Positions 23,622 to 35,263 of a stretch of DNA of 64,000 nt are shown here, in pieces. Within the stretch, counting starts at the first letter, position 1, and each line of letters begins with the position of its first letter. The position numbers and the translations under genes are program-made. The notes below the pieces were generated by a model, which was not told the DNA's origin, made no database searches, and saw only the letters and a program-made list of their open reading frames with translations. This stretch comes from Odobenus rosmarus divergens. Taxonomy: Eukaryota; Chordata; Mammalia; Carnivora; Odobenidae. The stretch covers positions 145,504-209,503 of the forward strand of contig NW_004451516.1 of the NCBI RefSeq assembly GCF_000321225.1. The letters are read 5' to 3'.

Positions 23622-23825
23622 ATCAACATTGACTTCAGTACCAGAGACCTCATCTCAAAGAATATTGCAGAACCAACTCTCAAATGTTTTGATGAGGCTC
23701 AGAAGTTAATCTATAGTCTTATGGCCAAGGATTCTTTTCCTCGATTTCTAAAGTCAGAGATTTATAAGAAACTGGTAAATAGCAAACAGGTTGGAAATCA
23801 TAAGAAATGGCTCCCTTTTTTGTAA
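23622..23825 (+). CDS. RGS21: RGS21 last coding exon, second half of RGS box and stop (residues 86-152)
   Basis: It follows the acceptor TTATTTCCACAG and opens in phase 0 with INIDFSTRDLISKN, then IAEPTLKCFDEAQKLIYSLM, AKDSFPRFLKSEIYKKL and the end VGNHKKWLPFL-TAA. Asn99 (ISKN) matches RGS4 Asn128, the residue that orients the catalytic Gln of G-alpha. Asp122-Ser123 and Arg126 match the conserved KDSxxRFLKS motif of the last core helices. The exon has 67 codons plus stop, so the three exons give residues 9-152, exactly the human length. There is no C-terminal extension beyond the RGS box: RGS21 is the smallest family member and lacks the DEP, GGL or PDZ modules of other subfamilies. No frameshift, premature stop or splice defect is seen. 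Confidence 0.97.
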   Translation: MNIDFSTRDLISKNIAEPTLKCFDEAQKLIYSLMAKDSFPRFLKSEIYKKLVNSKQVGNHKKWLPFL

Positions 23826-24104
23826 GAAGGTAAATGATAAACAATAATCAGGTTGTAATTTGGGGAAAAACAAGTGACAGGAGAAATCAACTTTTAATCA
23901 CTATACTCAAGGCTAAAATGTTTTAAATATACAAAAACAATATAATTTTTTAAGATTTAGAAAACATTTTTTTTACTCCAGCAGAATACTTTTTTATATA
24001 GATGAAGTTTGAATTTTTAAGTCTTTTGTTTAGAATTATTCATTTTATCTTTTTTAAGAGAATTTTGAGCATATATATATTATATATAATATATATTTTT
24101 TATT
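23826..24104 (+). other. RGS21: RGS21 3' UTR or immediate 3' flank
   Basis: The sequence after the stop is AT-rich. I see no AATAAA within the first 280 bp. The first plausible hexamer downstream is AATAAA at about 24827, beyond an inserted L1 end; whether it is used cannot be judged from sequence alone. Confidence 0.4.
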
Positions 24105-24300
24105 TTTTTAAATTTTATTTTATTATGTTAATCACCATACTTTACATCATTAGTTTTGATGTAGTGTTCCGTGATTCATTGTTTACATATAACACCCAGT
24201 GCTCCATTCAATACGTGCCTCCTTAATACCCATCACCAGGCTAACCCATCCCCCCACCCCCCTCCCCTCTAGAACCCTCAGTTTGTTTCTCAGAGTCCGT
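24105..24300 (-). mobile_element. L1 3' end only, antisense
   Basis: AATTTTATTTTATTATGTTA, ATCACCATACTTTACATCAT, ACACCCAGTGCTCCATTCAA and ACCCTCAGTTTGTTTCTCAG, the same order as at 10,500 and 55,915. About 195 bp remain; it lies just downstream of the RGS21 stop codon. Confidence 0.93.
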
Positions 24301-24649
24301 AGTTTATCAAGTACTTAGAAATCTCCTACTGGGAGAGTACAAGGGAGTTAATAGAGGTGTAATACACTCTTAAATCGTAAGTGGATATTCTCATGACATT
24401 ATGAATTCAAGAACTATATATCTTCATGTTGCTGAGTGGGAGCCTGTTTAGCACTATATACATGATTTTAAATGCCATTTACATTATTCAAACCTTACTT
24501 CTGTAAAAAAAAGAAATTCTGAACCAAAACACAGCCTTCCTTTTAGTGTATTCAGCTATGTCCTTTTAATCAGGATCTGCCACATAATAATGTGGTGATT
24601 ATCTAAATTGCCATGGCCCTCAGATTAATTAAAAAGAAAATTGCAAGAA

Positions 24650-24650
<1 letters not shown>

Positions 24651-24682
<32 letters not shown>
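24651..24682. repeat. (TG)n(TA)n compound microsatellite
   Basis: Six GT units followed directly by ten TA units. Confidence 0.96.
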
Positions 24683-24683
<1 letters not shown>

Positions 24684-25186
24684 ATAACACCATGGATCAA
24701 AGTTTGTCAAAATATATCACTTGGTTCAATTCAATGGCATTCAATTCTAGGCATATGCATAGAAAGGGCTCTGAGGGTGCAGAGGACTGATTTTCTTGGA
24801 TTTATAAGAATGTAAGGACAGAGGAGGAATAAAATGGATAAATGGATGAATGGATGGATAAGTCCTTATATAATGAACTGCATAGCAGTAATTGTCCCAC
24901 AAAATAAAAAATTATTGCAGCATATCTACTTGAATTGGGGAGTTAAGTATCTATTCACTCATTCAGTACTGGAACTTGTTTATGGAACTCAAAGAAATGT
25001 TCAAAATGCATTTTTGAGATGTTCCTAAAATTGTTTCTATATATAAGTATGAATAATTCCATGTCAATATGAGAAGCTATAAAGATTCAACAGATCTTCC
25101 ATGTTTTCATTTTATTTGTAAACATTTATTTATTTTTGTTAGTATCTCCAATTTGGGGATTAATTCAATATTTAAAAATAGAGGAC

Positions 25187-25415
25187 GGGGGCGCCTGGGT
25201 GGCTCAGTCGTTTAAGCGTCTGCCTTCGGCTCAGGTCATGATCCCAGGGTCCTGGGATCGAGCCCCACATCGGGCTCTCTGCTCTACGAGAAGCCTGCTT
25301 CTTCCTCTCCCACTCCCTCTGCTTGTGTTTCCTCTCTCGCTGTGTCTCTCTCTGTCAAATAAATAAATAAAATCTTTAAAAAAAAAAAAGAATACATCAT
25401 CAATGTTTTCAAAAA
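25187..25415 (+). mobile_element. CAN-SINE, sense, with a second poly(A) and 21 nt of extra 3' sequence
   Basis: Full-length SINE from GGGGGCGCCTGGGTGGCTCA to AATAAATAAAATCTTT and an A-run (25378-25389). Then come 21 non-SINE bases (25390-25410, ending GTTTTC), a second A-run, and the target duplication. The 13-bp duplication AAAAATAGAGGAC stands at 25174-25186 and 25416-25428, so the extra bases lie inside the insertion. Confidence 0.95.
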
Positions 25416-25428
25416 AAAAATAGAGGAC

Positions 25429-28400
25429 AAATAGCGTGGCTTACTTTGTGTTTACACAAAGTGTTCATTTGATAGGCAAAATTTTGTCTCCCCTTTGTCA
25501 TGAAAAATAAACACTTAAGCACATGCAAATGGAATATTCCCTGTACATTTGCAAATTCTTTAAAGGAAGGCATCACACCCACTGTTTGTGAAGTATTCAG
25601 CGCCACCTTAAAGGGGCGCGTAGCTACATACTTTTCACCATTTACTCTAAAGGTTCCAACCTTAAGTTAGTCTCTCTTTCAAAATGAAATTTAACAATTA
25701 TTCCCAGGGGGAAAAAAGGATGATTCCCAGAGATGAAAAAGAATGAAAAAGGCTTTACAAGTTAGAAGGAGACTTAGAAATTAAAATTACATCCCTCCTC
25801 TTAGACACACAACACACGAGCTCTCAGTTCTTCCCTCCAGTCTCACAGCTGGTAAGCGGCTTCCCAAAGTGCCACACTACCAAGAAGCTGGTAACCTTCT
25901 TCCAAGGTGCCACACTGCCTCTTCCCACAGCTGGTGTGTAGACTCCTTCCCAGCTAGAACCGGGCTGGACGCCTGGCCAGCTCAAGTCCTACTGATCCTC
26001 AAATACCCAGGCACTGCTCCTTTCACTGAGTATTCTGACTGATTTTTTAATACTCCGTGTGCAGCTTTCTTCTTGGTATCCCAGAGTAAGACTTGATGTT
26101 TAATGCCTGTCTCGCAGGTTTTCTCTTAACAATGGAGGGGAAGCCACAAGTCAAACTTACACTACCTAGGAGAAGGAGACGGTTGGTAATGAGTAAAAAT
26201 ATGGTAGGTGTCAAAACAACTTGTTGAAAAACTGGATGACCCCTAATTAAACAGCCATGCTTTCCGCCCACTTCCCTGACTCCTTTCCCCTCCCAAGCTA
26301 TAGTTGTAGGTTTTCTGATTTAATAGGACAGAAAAAAGAACAATTGCGATTTTGGGGATTAAAAAAATCAGGTTTTTGGAATACTTGGTAGTAAGGATTT
26401 TCAGGAAAATACCAGATGTATAATATACACATGTGGCTTTATTTATGTCTTTCACTCCATATGCTATTTGATTTTATCAGTTTTCACTGATGAGCAATCT
26501 TATGAATGGAATTTTTAAATAAAAGAGATTAGCTTGCAAAAAAATGAATAACAACATTAACATCCTTGGTAAAATATTTAAATATCCAATGAGTGTATAA
26601 TGGCATTTTCTAAAAATATGTCATCAGCTTTAAGAAATGAAGTGCTTATATTAAAAGCTAAGCAGTAGAATAGTAATAAAATTACAAGATATTGTTATAG
26701 ATATAACCTTCAAATTATGAGTTTTTTTCAAACATGTTTTCTGTTTTCTGATGGTTCCTACAGAATATATTTTAAAGCAGTTTGTTTGACCTCCATTAGA
26801 TCAGACCTAAACAAGTTAAAGTATATATTCCTTAAAAAATCTTAGCTTTTTTAACCACTTTTTGAAAGTGCGGAACTAGGACCCATGAATTTATTCAAAA
26901 CCCTTTTGAATTTATTTGAATATCAAATAGCAATAATCCATCAATAGTGATTACTTATTCTTGTAAGTTTATGCAAATATGGTTTCTTGTATTTGCCTAG
27001 AAAGGACCTATTTCGGCCTCAAAATAAAATCAACACTTTTTTTTTTTTTTTTTTTACTAATACTATATTGTAAAACTCTAAGACCTTTAGGGCATTGCAA
27101 ACATGAGCAAGTGTCAAACTTTACCTTCCCAAAACTTTTTTTTTAGTTTGTCTATATATAGAATTCACTCTACTCACCTTCAGTGCTTTACTTTTCTCTA
27201 GAGTTTTCCTAATTTTTTGTGGTGCAGTAACTATGTGTGTCTGATGAGAGTACCATTGATACAGTAAAGGCAGAGAAAATTTTTTTCCGTTTTTTTTCTT
27301 ATATCCTTTCTTAGAAACTTAGTATCATCTTGGCTTTTAAACAACAGTAGCATCTGGCCCATAACTTTGGAGAACAGGTTAGATTTCTTTCCTGGAATTT
27401 CAAGAAAAGTTCAGATCTATTATCTTGAACTTGAAATTTAGCTTGAATTGACTTTCCTTTTGTTTAAGTGGATGTTGGTCAGCTCATCTTCCCAATCATA
27501 TATTTCCTAACATAAGCAATCAATATGAATCGTTGCAAAACCTAAAAAAAAAAAAAAGAAAAAAGGCATTCTAAAAAAAAAGATTCTTTTTGTCTTGAAA
27601 GACAAAAACAGACTATTTGGTCTCAGTATCACTAGCACATTTATGTGCTATGCAAAAATTCTATCTCTAGCTTTCCCCCACACAATTTCTATATAACAGT
27701 TTCACCCCAATTATATCTAATGTGGGCCTGATTTGCTTCCCAACCAAACGGTCATGCAATTTATTTCGTGGTGCTGCCAATTAATTTAAAGTGAACCCTT
27801 TTCACAACTATGTGAAAAAGGTTGGATGTTGTCACAATAGCAATCAATTATTATATGACTAAAGAGTCGTTCATTCTATGTTCCTCTTACTGTTTTGTCA
27901 GATCTGCCATTTCATTTTAATGGGACATCATCGGGAAGGAATATCAAATGACAACTATTTACTTTAGCTATGTCATTTCGGAAGAATTTTTATAGTTATA
28001 TACAATTACTATTTATAGTGTATGTTCGACTATAAATTGCATATATGTTATTAACTCTAACAATAAATGAACAGACATTGTTGTGTTTCCAAGTATAACA
28101 GAGGTGGGAAAATAACATTTTTTAAATGACCTCATTTCTTTAAGAAACCACATTATTTTTTCTCCTTATTTTAAGACGCAAAAACAGGATTGGATGTCTG
28201 GTAGAAGAAGAAAGAAAAACAACAAAGTTTAACCAGGTTATTGTTTAGCCATTAAATATTTATGCCTTGTGTTATGTGTTATATCTAGATTAAAACCAGC
28301 TATGAATATTTCTGAGAAAAGAAAACTGTCTTGTTCTTTTCATATTCTTTTCTCGAGTAATGATTGTGTAATTAACTATTCCTGGATATCTCACATAAAA

Positions 28401-29849
28401 CCTTGTTGCATTGACTTATATTTTTACAAATAAGAATTTTGAAGCAGTTAGTTCCTTACAAATATGATGTATTTTTTTTGTTCTAATACTTTTAAATTTT
28501 TGTGCATTTAGGAAAATAAATTGTAATATTTGGATCATTAATTTTGCAAATAATGATGGCTCAGATACAAAATATAATAAATACCTGGCTCTGTTTAAAA
28601 ACTGATTTAAAAGGTTAAAGTTTTCATAATGTAGATATATTAAATATTCTTGCATTTATTTCATATAGATTTTCATCACTATGTCTTATTTTTAAATTAT
28701 CCTCTTAGTACTTTAAAAAGTAAATATTTTTGTTCATGATGCCTTTGAATTATTGTTTTTGGTCTACTTTCCAAATATGTCGTGTTTACCATGAAGACAT
28801 TATCATGAATTCAAAATCATAAGACTCACTTTCCTTACTTCTTATAAACAGAAAACACAGGGGGAATTCTTATTATTTAGTAGGAAAAGTGGATTTTAAA
28901 ATTAATCATTCAAAGCAGCGTTTGTTTCGTATCTGAACATAAATCTTTCATGGGATCATAACAAAATCCGTAATTAAAAACCAAGAGCAATTCAAGGGAG
29001 ATTTAAATGTGGAATTTATGATTGATTGATTACAAATTTGCTTTTAAAGTATTGTTTATTGTCCAACAATTCTATAGATTCTTTTAAAGCATTTTCTTTT
29101 TGCTAGAAGCAGTCTTTTAAAATGAGTAAATAAACCCTAACACTGGAAGGTTAAAGATTGCTTGGAAACTTCAAACCGTGAGCCCTAACTGTGTTTTAAG
29201 CCAGATAAAAAGCCATTTTCCCAAATGATGTTTATGTATTAAGTGGTAGAAGCCAATGGAGAGTAAAAAGTATCACTAGGTAGTGATTTTAAGTACATTT
29301 AGAACGTCATTGAGAAATCGAGGATTATATGACTACGTGAACATATGCATATATCCACTAAAGGAACTCTCTTTTAAGTTTCTGTCCTTTGAAAGCATTA
29401 ATTGCTTATTTCAGTCGGTTATTTTTAAGTCCATATAAATTGTGTTTCATAATACCTCCATTTCAAATAGGAGTAAAGACTTGAAAAAAGAAAATGAAAG
29501 CAAGTGTTAATGAATTTAGAAGATTTATTTTCAAAATCAGTTACTTGGAAAAAAAGCTAAATATAAGCAAAATACATTTACATTCTCATTCTGTAATCAA
29601 TTAAAATGAAATCACTAGCCCTGAAATATGGATAAACATTTCTTAAGTCAATGTTGAAAAACTATAATTGTATATTCATGTGTTTTAATAACTATCATCT
29701 GATCGGTTGAGTTTTAAGAGTTTCTTCCTGAGTTAAAAATTTTGAAGTGAGCAGTGTCGAAGACAAAAAAAATTTTAAGTCTTCAAAAAATGTGCCATAA
29801 ACTGGAAAGACAGCAGATTTGTACAGCGACTCACAAAGTATTTTCACAG
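25429..29849. other. Unassigned, SINE-free intergenic sequence
   Basis: No exon or repeat family recognised across 4.4 kb except homopolymers (T-run 27035-27055, A-run around 27543-27556). The stretch 25800-26000 is slightly richer in GC. No open frame here shows motifs. Confidence 0.5.
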
Positions 29850-29851
29850 AG

Positions 29852-30003
29852 AAAAGTAATTTTTACTTTTTGTAAATTGTATAAAAGTAATTTATACAAT
29901 TTGTATAATTTTGTAAATTGTATAGATTTATAATTTTATAAATTTATAAAATTTTATAAATTTTACAAATTTTGTAAATTGTATAAAAGTAATTTATACA
30001 ATT
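29852..30003. repeat. AT-rich region of hairpins with a 34-bp direct repeat
   Basis: A 34-bp segment at 29868-29901 recurs exactly at 29970-30003. Each copy folds (AATTGTATAAA against TTTATACAATT). Between them runs an AT-only stretch with several TTTATAAA palindromes. A further hairpin AAAAGTAA/TTACTTTT stands at 29852-29870. Confidence 0.93.
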
Positions 30004-30519
30004 AAAACAACTACAGCGTACATGATAATTGCAGGATAATATATGTGTCTATAAATATTGACAATTAATATCATTACATATAAAATATATACAGACAAGG
30101 CTAGTTAAAATGGAGTAAGCCAAGACTTAGAAACGGAGAATCAATGTGTGAGAGATGCAGCGGCCATCCACCAGAGAAGAGCCAGAGAAAACATGAACAA
30201 AGCATGCAACAGCATATCAAAACCATAGGTAGAGGGCCCAGTCTGACAGGGAAAGAAACTGCAAAAGAACTCCTTGTAGTGGTTCTTTGGGCCTTGGAAG
30301 AATGGAAGAATAATGCTAAAACTAATAGAAATATCTTGTTAAAAAATCAGAATGACTGAAGGAAGATCACGACCTGGGTTCACGTTAAAGGTATTCAATG
30401 TAACAATAAAGTTGTAGGGCTGCCTATGTATGTCCTGTGGTTTTGAGGAATAGAAAAGAAGTCCATGTTCCTCCTCAAGTAGCTAAAACCTCTTCCTCCC
30501 AGCTTCCAGGAACAGTTAT
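30004..30519. other. Unassigned sequence
   Basis: A 71-codon frame at 30144-30359 has no recognisable domain and no splice or promoter context; nothing else noted. Confidence 0.5.
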
Positions 30520-30990
30520 AAATGCTCAGGTCTTCCACTTTTCATGAAAAACCTGTCTCCACACTTAGTCCCTGCTCTATTTCTCCCTCTTCACAACCAA
30601 GCATCAGGAAAATTTTGTCTGCGCCTCATCTTCACCCATCCTAAATTCATTATTTAACTTTGTACAAGTGGGGCTTTTCTTTTTGGCTCTCACTTTTCAC
30701 TGAAACTGCCATGGCTGTTTGAGACTAAATCTAGAGACCAATTTTCAGGGCTCTCCCTACGGTCATGCTGAGGTACTGAACACCCTTAACCGCTTCCTTC
30801 TTAAAATCGACTCATGTGGTCTCTGTGACGCCCTTCATTCCGTGGCTGCTCTTTTTCCAGCAGCTTCATGGACTCCTCTTTCTCTGCCTGCTCCTTTATT
30901 TTTCCAAACTAGGTTTCTGTTCTTGTTCTTGTCCTGTCCTTCAGTACACTCTTCCAGGGGTATCCACACTCCCCAGTCTCCACCACGATG
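30520..30990 (+). mobile_element. Possible L2 fragment, sense
   Basis: Pyrimidine-rich text including CCGCTTCCTTCTTAAAATCG and CGCCCTTCATTCCGTGGCTG resembles the decayed L2 reverse-transcriptase stretch (ccctccttcttgaaac..). Weak but consistent in order. Confidence 0.42.
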
Positions 30991-31407
30991 AGTATTTTGA
31001 CTCCTGGAGTGACTCAAGACCCATGGGGTCTGAAGCTTAGACAACATGGAGGGAACACAGAATTCTGCATACAAAATTAGGTTTAAAAAAGTAAATACAT
31101 ACTTAAAACAAAAAAATCATAAGGTTTGAAAAGTTGAAAAAGACCACAGCATTATAGAAACCAAAAAACTAATACATTTTCCTTAATTAACTGTCTGGCA
31201 TGACTCTATAATTTACTCCATTTCCATTATTTTGTAACATTATAGAAAGAATGGAAAGATACACCAGTCTTTCATCTAGCATGGTTCATCAGATGTAGTT
31301 TTTTATTACTGATACATGGAATGCCAAATACTTGAGACTTCTCACACAGATAAACTCGTTCTATGTGGTGTTGCTATAAATTTATGTCTGACAAAGGAAT
31401 TTATTTG

Positions 31408-31627
31408 TTTTGTTTTGTTCTTTAAGATTTGATTGATTTATTTGAGAGAGTGTGTGTGTGTGAGAAGGAACAGAGGGGGAACAGCGGGGGAGCAGAGGGA
31501 GAGGGACAAACAGACTCCATGCTGAGCACAGAGCCTGGCACAGACCTCAATCCCAAGACCCCAAGACCATGACCTGAGCCAAAACCAAGAGTCGGATGCT
31601 TAACCGACTGAGCCACCCAGGCGCCCC
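31408..31627 (-). mobile_element. CAN-SINE, antisense
   Basis: TTTAAGATTTGATTGATTTA tail, GTGTGTGTGTGAGAAGG, ACCATGACCTGAGCC and GACTGAGCCACCCAGGCGCC. Flanks CTGACAAAGGAATTTATT (from 31389) and CAGACAAAGTTTATT (from 31629) are probably a diverged target duplication. Confidence 0.95.
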
Positions 31628-31628
31628 T

Positions 31629-32394
31629 CAGACAAAGTTTATTTCTTGCAATTCCTTCAAAAAAAATGAGGCATTTGTAATTCTGTATTTCATTATCAAA
31701 TACAATCATGAAAGAAAAGAACTTCTGTTTGACCAAGCATTAGTAAGAGCCAAATTCTCCACTGAAAGTTTTATACATCTGGAAGATTAGAAGTATTTCC
31801 CACAGAACAACTTGCGGTTCCAGACATTCAGACTTTGTTTCTATTCCATGACCCACATTATTCTATACCAGGCCCCTTGGGACTCTTGGCCCTGTCTCTT
31901 CACATTATATCAGATGAGTCAGCACATGGGGAGTAGACGTGTTTCTAAAAGCCTTTCCTGATTCAGGATGGCTAGCAATAACTCAGTTGTGTGGGGACAT
32001 GATTATGAACATCCTAACTACTTTATCCTCAACCTAAACTATTGTATCATCATCACTTCTCAGTTGGATCCCCAAAACTCACCCAGCCATTGTTGAAAGG
32101 GAGAATGTGTGTGTGGGAGGGGGGAGGGAGCCAGAGTGGAAAGGAACATTAGTCTTAGAAAATTGTGGTTAAGATACCTCATTTTTGCAAATTTTACAAA
32201 AGGATATGACCATGTGAGCCTGTTATTAGGGTCCTTCCCAGAGCCATGCTAGTGAAAGGCCTAAAGTTTATCTAATCCAGATGGACCTCTCCTCCTAGCT
32301 GTTACACAAATATCTCAGGTTGCACACACTCAAAAATGATTTGGCAATCTTACCTCCAGACAACAGCACCTCTCATATCGTGTGCTATTCCTTC
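31629..32394. other. Unassigned sequence
   Basis: No gene or repeat recognised. A G-rich piece lies near 32107-32128. Confidence 0.45.
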
Positions 32395-33205
32395 AGTTAC
32401 CAGTCACCCATCACCTAGGTGCCTGAGTCGAACATCAGGGAATCATTTTTACAATTCTCCTTCAATCTCATATCTAAATATTTGCTAACTGGGCACCTGG
32501 CTGGCTCAATCGGAGGAACGTATGACTCTTGATCTCAGGGTCTTGAGTTCGAGCCCTACATTGGGTGTAGAGATTACTGAACTACATAAAATACAAAAAC
32601 TTTAGACAATAAATAAATAATTGTTAACTGCAACTGATTCAACTTATTTCCATCAACACTGCCATAGTTATGCCACTAGCCTAGTTCAGAGCCTCACCAT
32701 TTCTTCTGCTTTTCTGACAGCCACCTAATTGGCACCCTCTGTGCCAGGCTTACCACACTGTGATTCACTTTTATATTTTGCCAGACAGAAAAAGCTTTCT
32801 GAACTGAAAATCATATGAAGTTGCTCTCTTGCCTAAACCCTTGACGGACACTCATTATGCTCAAAATAATTTCCAAACTTCTTAGTCTGGCATATAAAAC
32901 CCTTCATAGCATAGTTTCTGCTTTTTTTTTTTTTTTTGATCCACACCTGTCATCTATTCTCTATCTCTTGTCTCTGCACCATCCTATAGTCCGATAATAT
33001 TAAAATACTGTCGTTGGTACACCATTGTCAAATATTTACATCCGTTGCTCCTTCTGCCTAAAATATCACCACCTAAAGAACTGCTTAAATTTCTCTGGTC
33101 TTTTGGAACTCTTTCCATGATGTCTTCTTTGACCGCTGCTGCTCCTTCCCAGGTAAACCCATTCTGAGCCTTTATTAGGGTAAGAACAGGTATTATAACT
33201 GATGT
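32395..33205 (+). mobile_element. L2 fragment, sense, split by a SINE
   Basis: Order on both sides of the SINE: CCTGAGTCGAACATCAGGGA, CTCCTTCAATCTCATATC, then after the SINE CACTGCCATAGTTATGCCAC, TTGCTCTCTTGCCTAAACCC, AAAACCCTTCATAGC, CTGCACCATCC and ATGATGTCTTCTTTGACC. These follow the L2 3' half (ctgcttaaaaccc.., ggcccttcatgatctgg..). A T-run interrupts it at about 32922-32938. Confidence 0.65.
32491..32620 (+). mobile_element. CAN-SINE of an older, shorter type, sense
   Basis: GGGCACCTGGCTGGCTCAAT, ACTCTTGATCTCAGGGTCTT, GAGTTCGAGCCCTACATTGG and GTGTAGAGATTAC: the short form without the CT-rich stretch. TTTGCTAACT before and ATTGTTAACT after suggest a decayed target duplication. Confidence 0.9.
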
Positions 33206-33233
33206 CATTTTCATACTAAAAAATGCATTAATT

Positions 33234-33345
33234 GGGGCACCAGGCTGGCTCAGCTGGTAGAGCACGCAAATCTTAATCTCAGGGTCCGAAGTTCAAGCCC
33301 CACACTGGGCGTGGAGCCTGCTTAAAATAAACAGACAAATAAAAA
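33234..33345 (+). mobile_element. Short CAN-SINE, sense, at the start of a larger composite insertion
   Basis: GGGGCACCAGGCTGGCTCAG, CAAATCTTAATCTCAGGGTC and GTTCAAGCCCCACACTGGGC followed by AAATAAAAATG. The flanking 16-mer AAAAAATGCATTAATT (33218-33233) recurs only at 33642-33657, beyond about 80 nt of other DNA and a second nested SINE. Confidence 0.88.
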
Positions 33346-33413
33346 TGTCAAAGGCTTCATGATCACAGGGGAAGTGCTTAAGTGAAAAACACGGATACAA
33401 ACATTACATATAG

Positions 33414-33608
33414 GGGCGCCTGGGTGGCTCAGTTGGTTAAGCGACTGCCTTCAGCTCAGGTCGTGATCCTGGAGTCCCGGGATCGAGTCCCACATCGGGC
33501 TCCCTGCTCAGCGGGGAGTCTGCTTCTCCCTCTGACCCTCTTCCCTCTCGTGCTCTCTATCTCTCATTCTCTATCTCTCAAATAAATAAATAAAATCTTT
33601 AAAAAAAA
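33414..33608 (+). mobile_element. CAN-SINE, sense, with 15-bp target duplication, nested
   Basis: GGGCGCCTGGGTGGCTCAGT, GACTGCCTTCAGCTCAGGTC, GATCCTGGAGTCCCGGGATC and CTTCTCCCTCTGACCCTC: the 'gactgcc..ggagtcccggg' subtype shared with 54757. AAACATTACATATAG flanks it at 33399-33413 and 33609-33623. Confidence 0.97.
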
Positions 33609-33657
33609 AAACATTACATATAGAATTATCTCTGCTATTAAAAAAAATGCATTAATT

Positions 33658-34864
33658 TGGGGGACAAGACTCTGACACCTGAAGGGTACTGTAGTGGTTT
33701 TTAGGTTTGCCATATTTGTATATGACATGTTGATATCCTGTTAAATGTTCCATGAGAGTTGAAAATAATTTAAATTTCCCACTAAGGCAGAAGCTATTAA
33801 CTGTCATAAAAGCTGAGATTTTTTACTCTCAGGAATCATCAAAATATCTACTCTAATATCCTTATGGGTTTGAAGTAGTACACTCTTATTTGATCATAAA
33901 TCATCTTGTTCAACATGATCAAGACCAATTAAGGTGAAGAATCATAAAAATAAGTAAATATATAAGAAAATAGGTATTAACTTAAGATATTTTTTCTCTG
34001 AGTATGAATCTATTTTTTGGTTTCAGCTTTTTTACCTTTGTCTTTTGACTCCATACCCACAATCCAAATTCTTCAATTTATAGTTCCAGTTTCTTTAAAG
34101 TGAATGAGAACCTAAAGAAATAGTGTGAGTGCAGATATTCTTCCAGATTTGTATTTTCCAAATGTGGGAGCCCAGTGTAATTGTGGGGTCAGCAGTCAGA
34201 CTATTTATAGTATTGCCTTACATTTTCTTAACTTGGACAAAGAGAAGAAAGAGTTCAGCTATTTAGAACAAAAGGTATACCTGCTCCTCCATGACTTCCA
34301 CGTGTCTCACCAAGTGCACGCTGGGCTATAAGAGAAGAGTCTCTCTGTGACTGGGCTTTTGACCTCAATTAGTCCCAACCAACACCTAAGAAAACGTGAC
34401 TACCCTGTTATCATATTAAAAGGTAGTAAACTTTCAAGTTGTTACTGTGCCACGAGGCATAAAGCTATAAAAGAGGGGCTTTACATATAGCACAGAAATT
34501 TTCAAAACTAGGCACTTCCCAACAGAGGCCTGATCATAGTCAAGCACACCAAAATTTGCTGCTGATTCACTTACACTTAATTGCATGGCAATTATTTAGC
34601 AATTCACCCTTGTCTGGGCTTTTCAAAGCATTCAGTTTGGACTCCATCGAATCAACTCTCTACTTCTGCACTGATTTTATTTGTGTATTATTTAATTAAA
34701 TCATGTATTAACAATAATGAGTAAAACTTACATAAAGAGAAAAAGAAAAAAAAATTTCCCTGTCTTTTGATAAACATACAATTCTACTGGTAGGAGGAGA
34801 TGAGCACTAGCTACGAGGATTCAATGTTGCAGAACTCAAACAGTATGTTAAAAAAAACATGGAG
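33658..34864. other. Unassigned sequence
   Basis: No gene, RNA or repeat family recognised; short frames (such as 34125-34331) are without motifs. Confidence 0.45.
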
Positions 34865-35064
34865 GGGGCACCTGGGTGGCTCAGTCAGTTAAGTGTCTGC
34901 CTTCGGCTCAAGTCGTGATGCCAGGGTCCTGGGATCGAGTCCCACGCTGGGCTCCTTGCTCAGCAGGGAGCCTGTTTCTCCCTCAGCTTGTGAGCTCTCT
35001 CTTGCTCTCTCTCTCTCTGTCTCTCTGACAAATAAATAAATCTTAAAAAAAAAAAAAAGAAAAG
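34865..35064 (+). mobile_element. CAN-SINE, sense
   Basis: GGGGCACCTGGGTGGCTCAG, TCTGCCTTCGGCTCAAGTCG, GGTCCTGGGATCGAGTCCCA, CT-rich run and AAATAAATAAATCTT with a long A-tail. No clear target duplication found. Confidence 0.95.
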
Positions 35065-35263
35065 AAACTGGTTAATGTCCTAGAGAGTAATATAGCCATA
35101 ATCTTAGGATATCTTTTCTGCCAGACATAAATCTATTGCTTCTCTAATGGACAAAAGTCATTTACAACTTATCAATTTATAAGTTATCATCTACCTTCAT
35201 GGAGTCTGAATCCTGATCAATAATAGTAAATATTAAATCAAACAATGGTTCATTCACCTAGAG

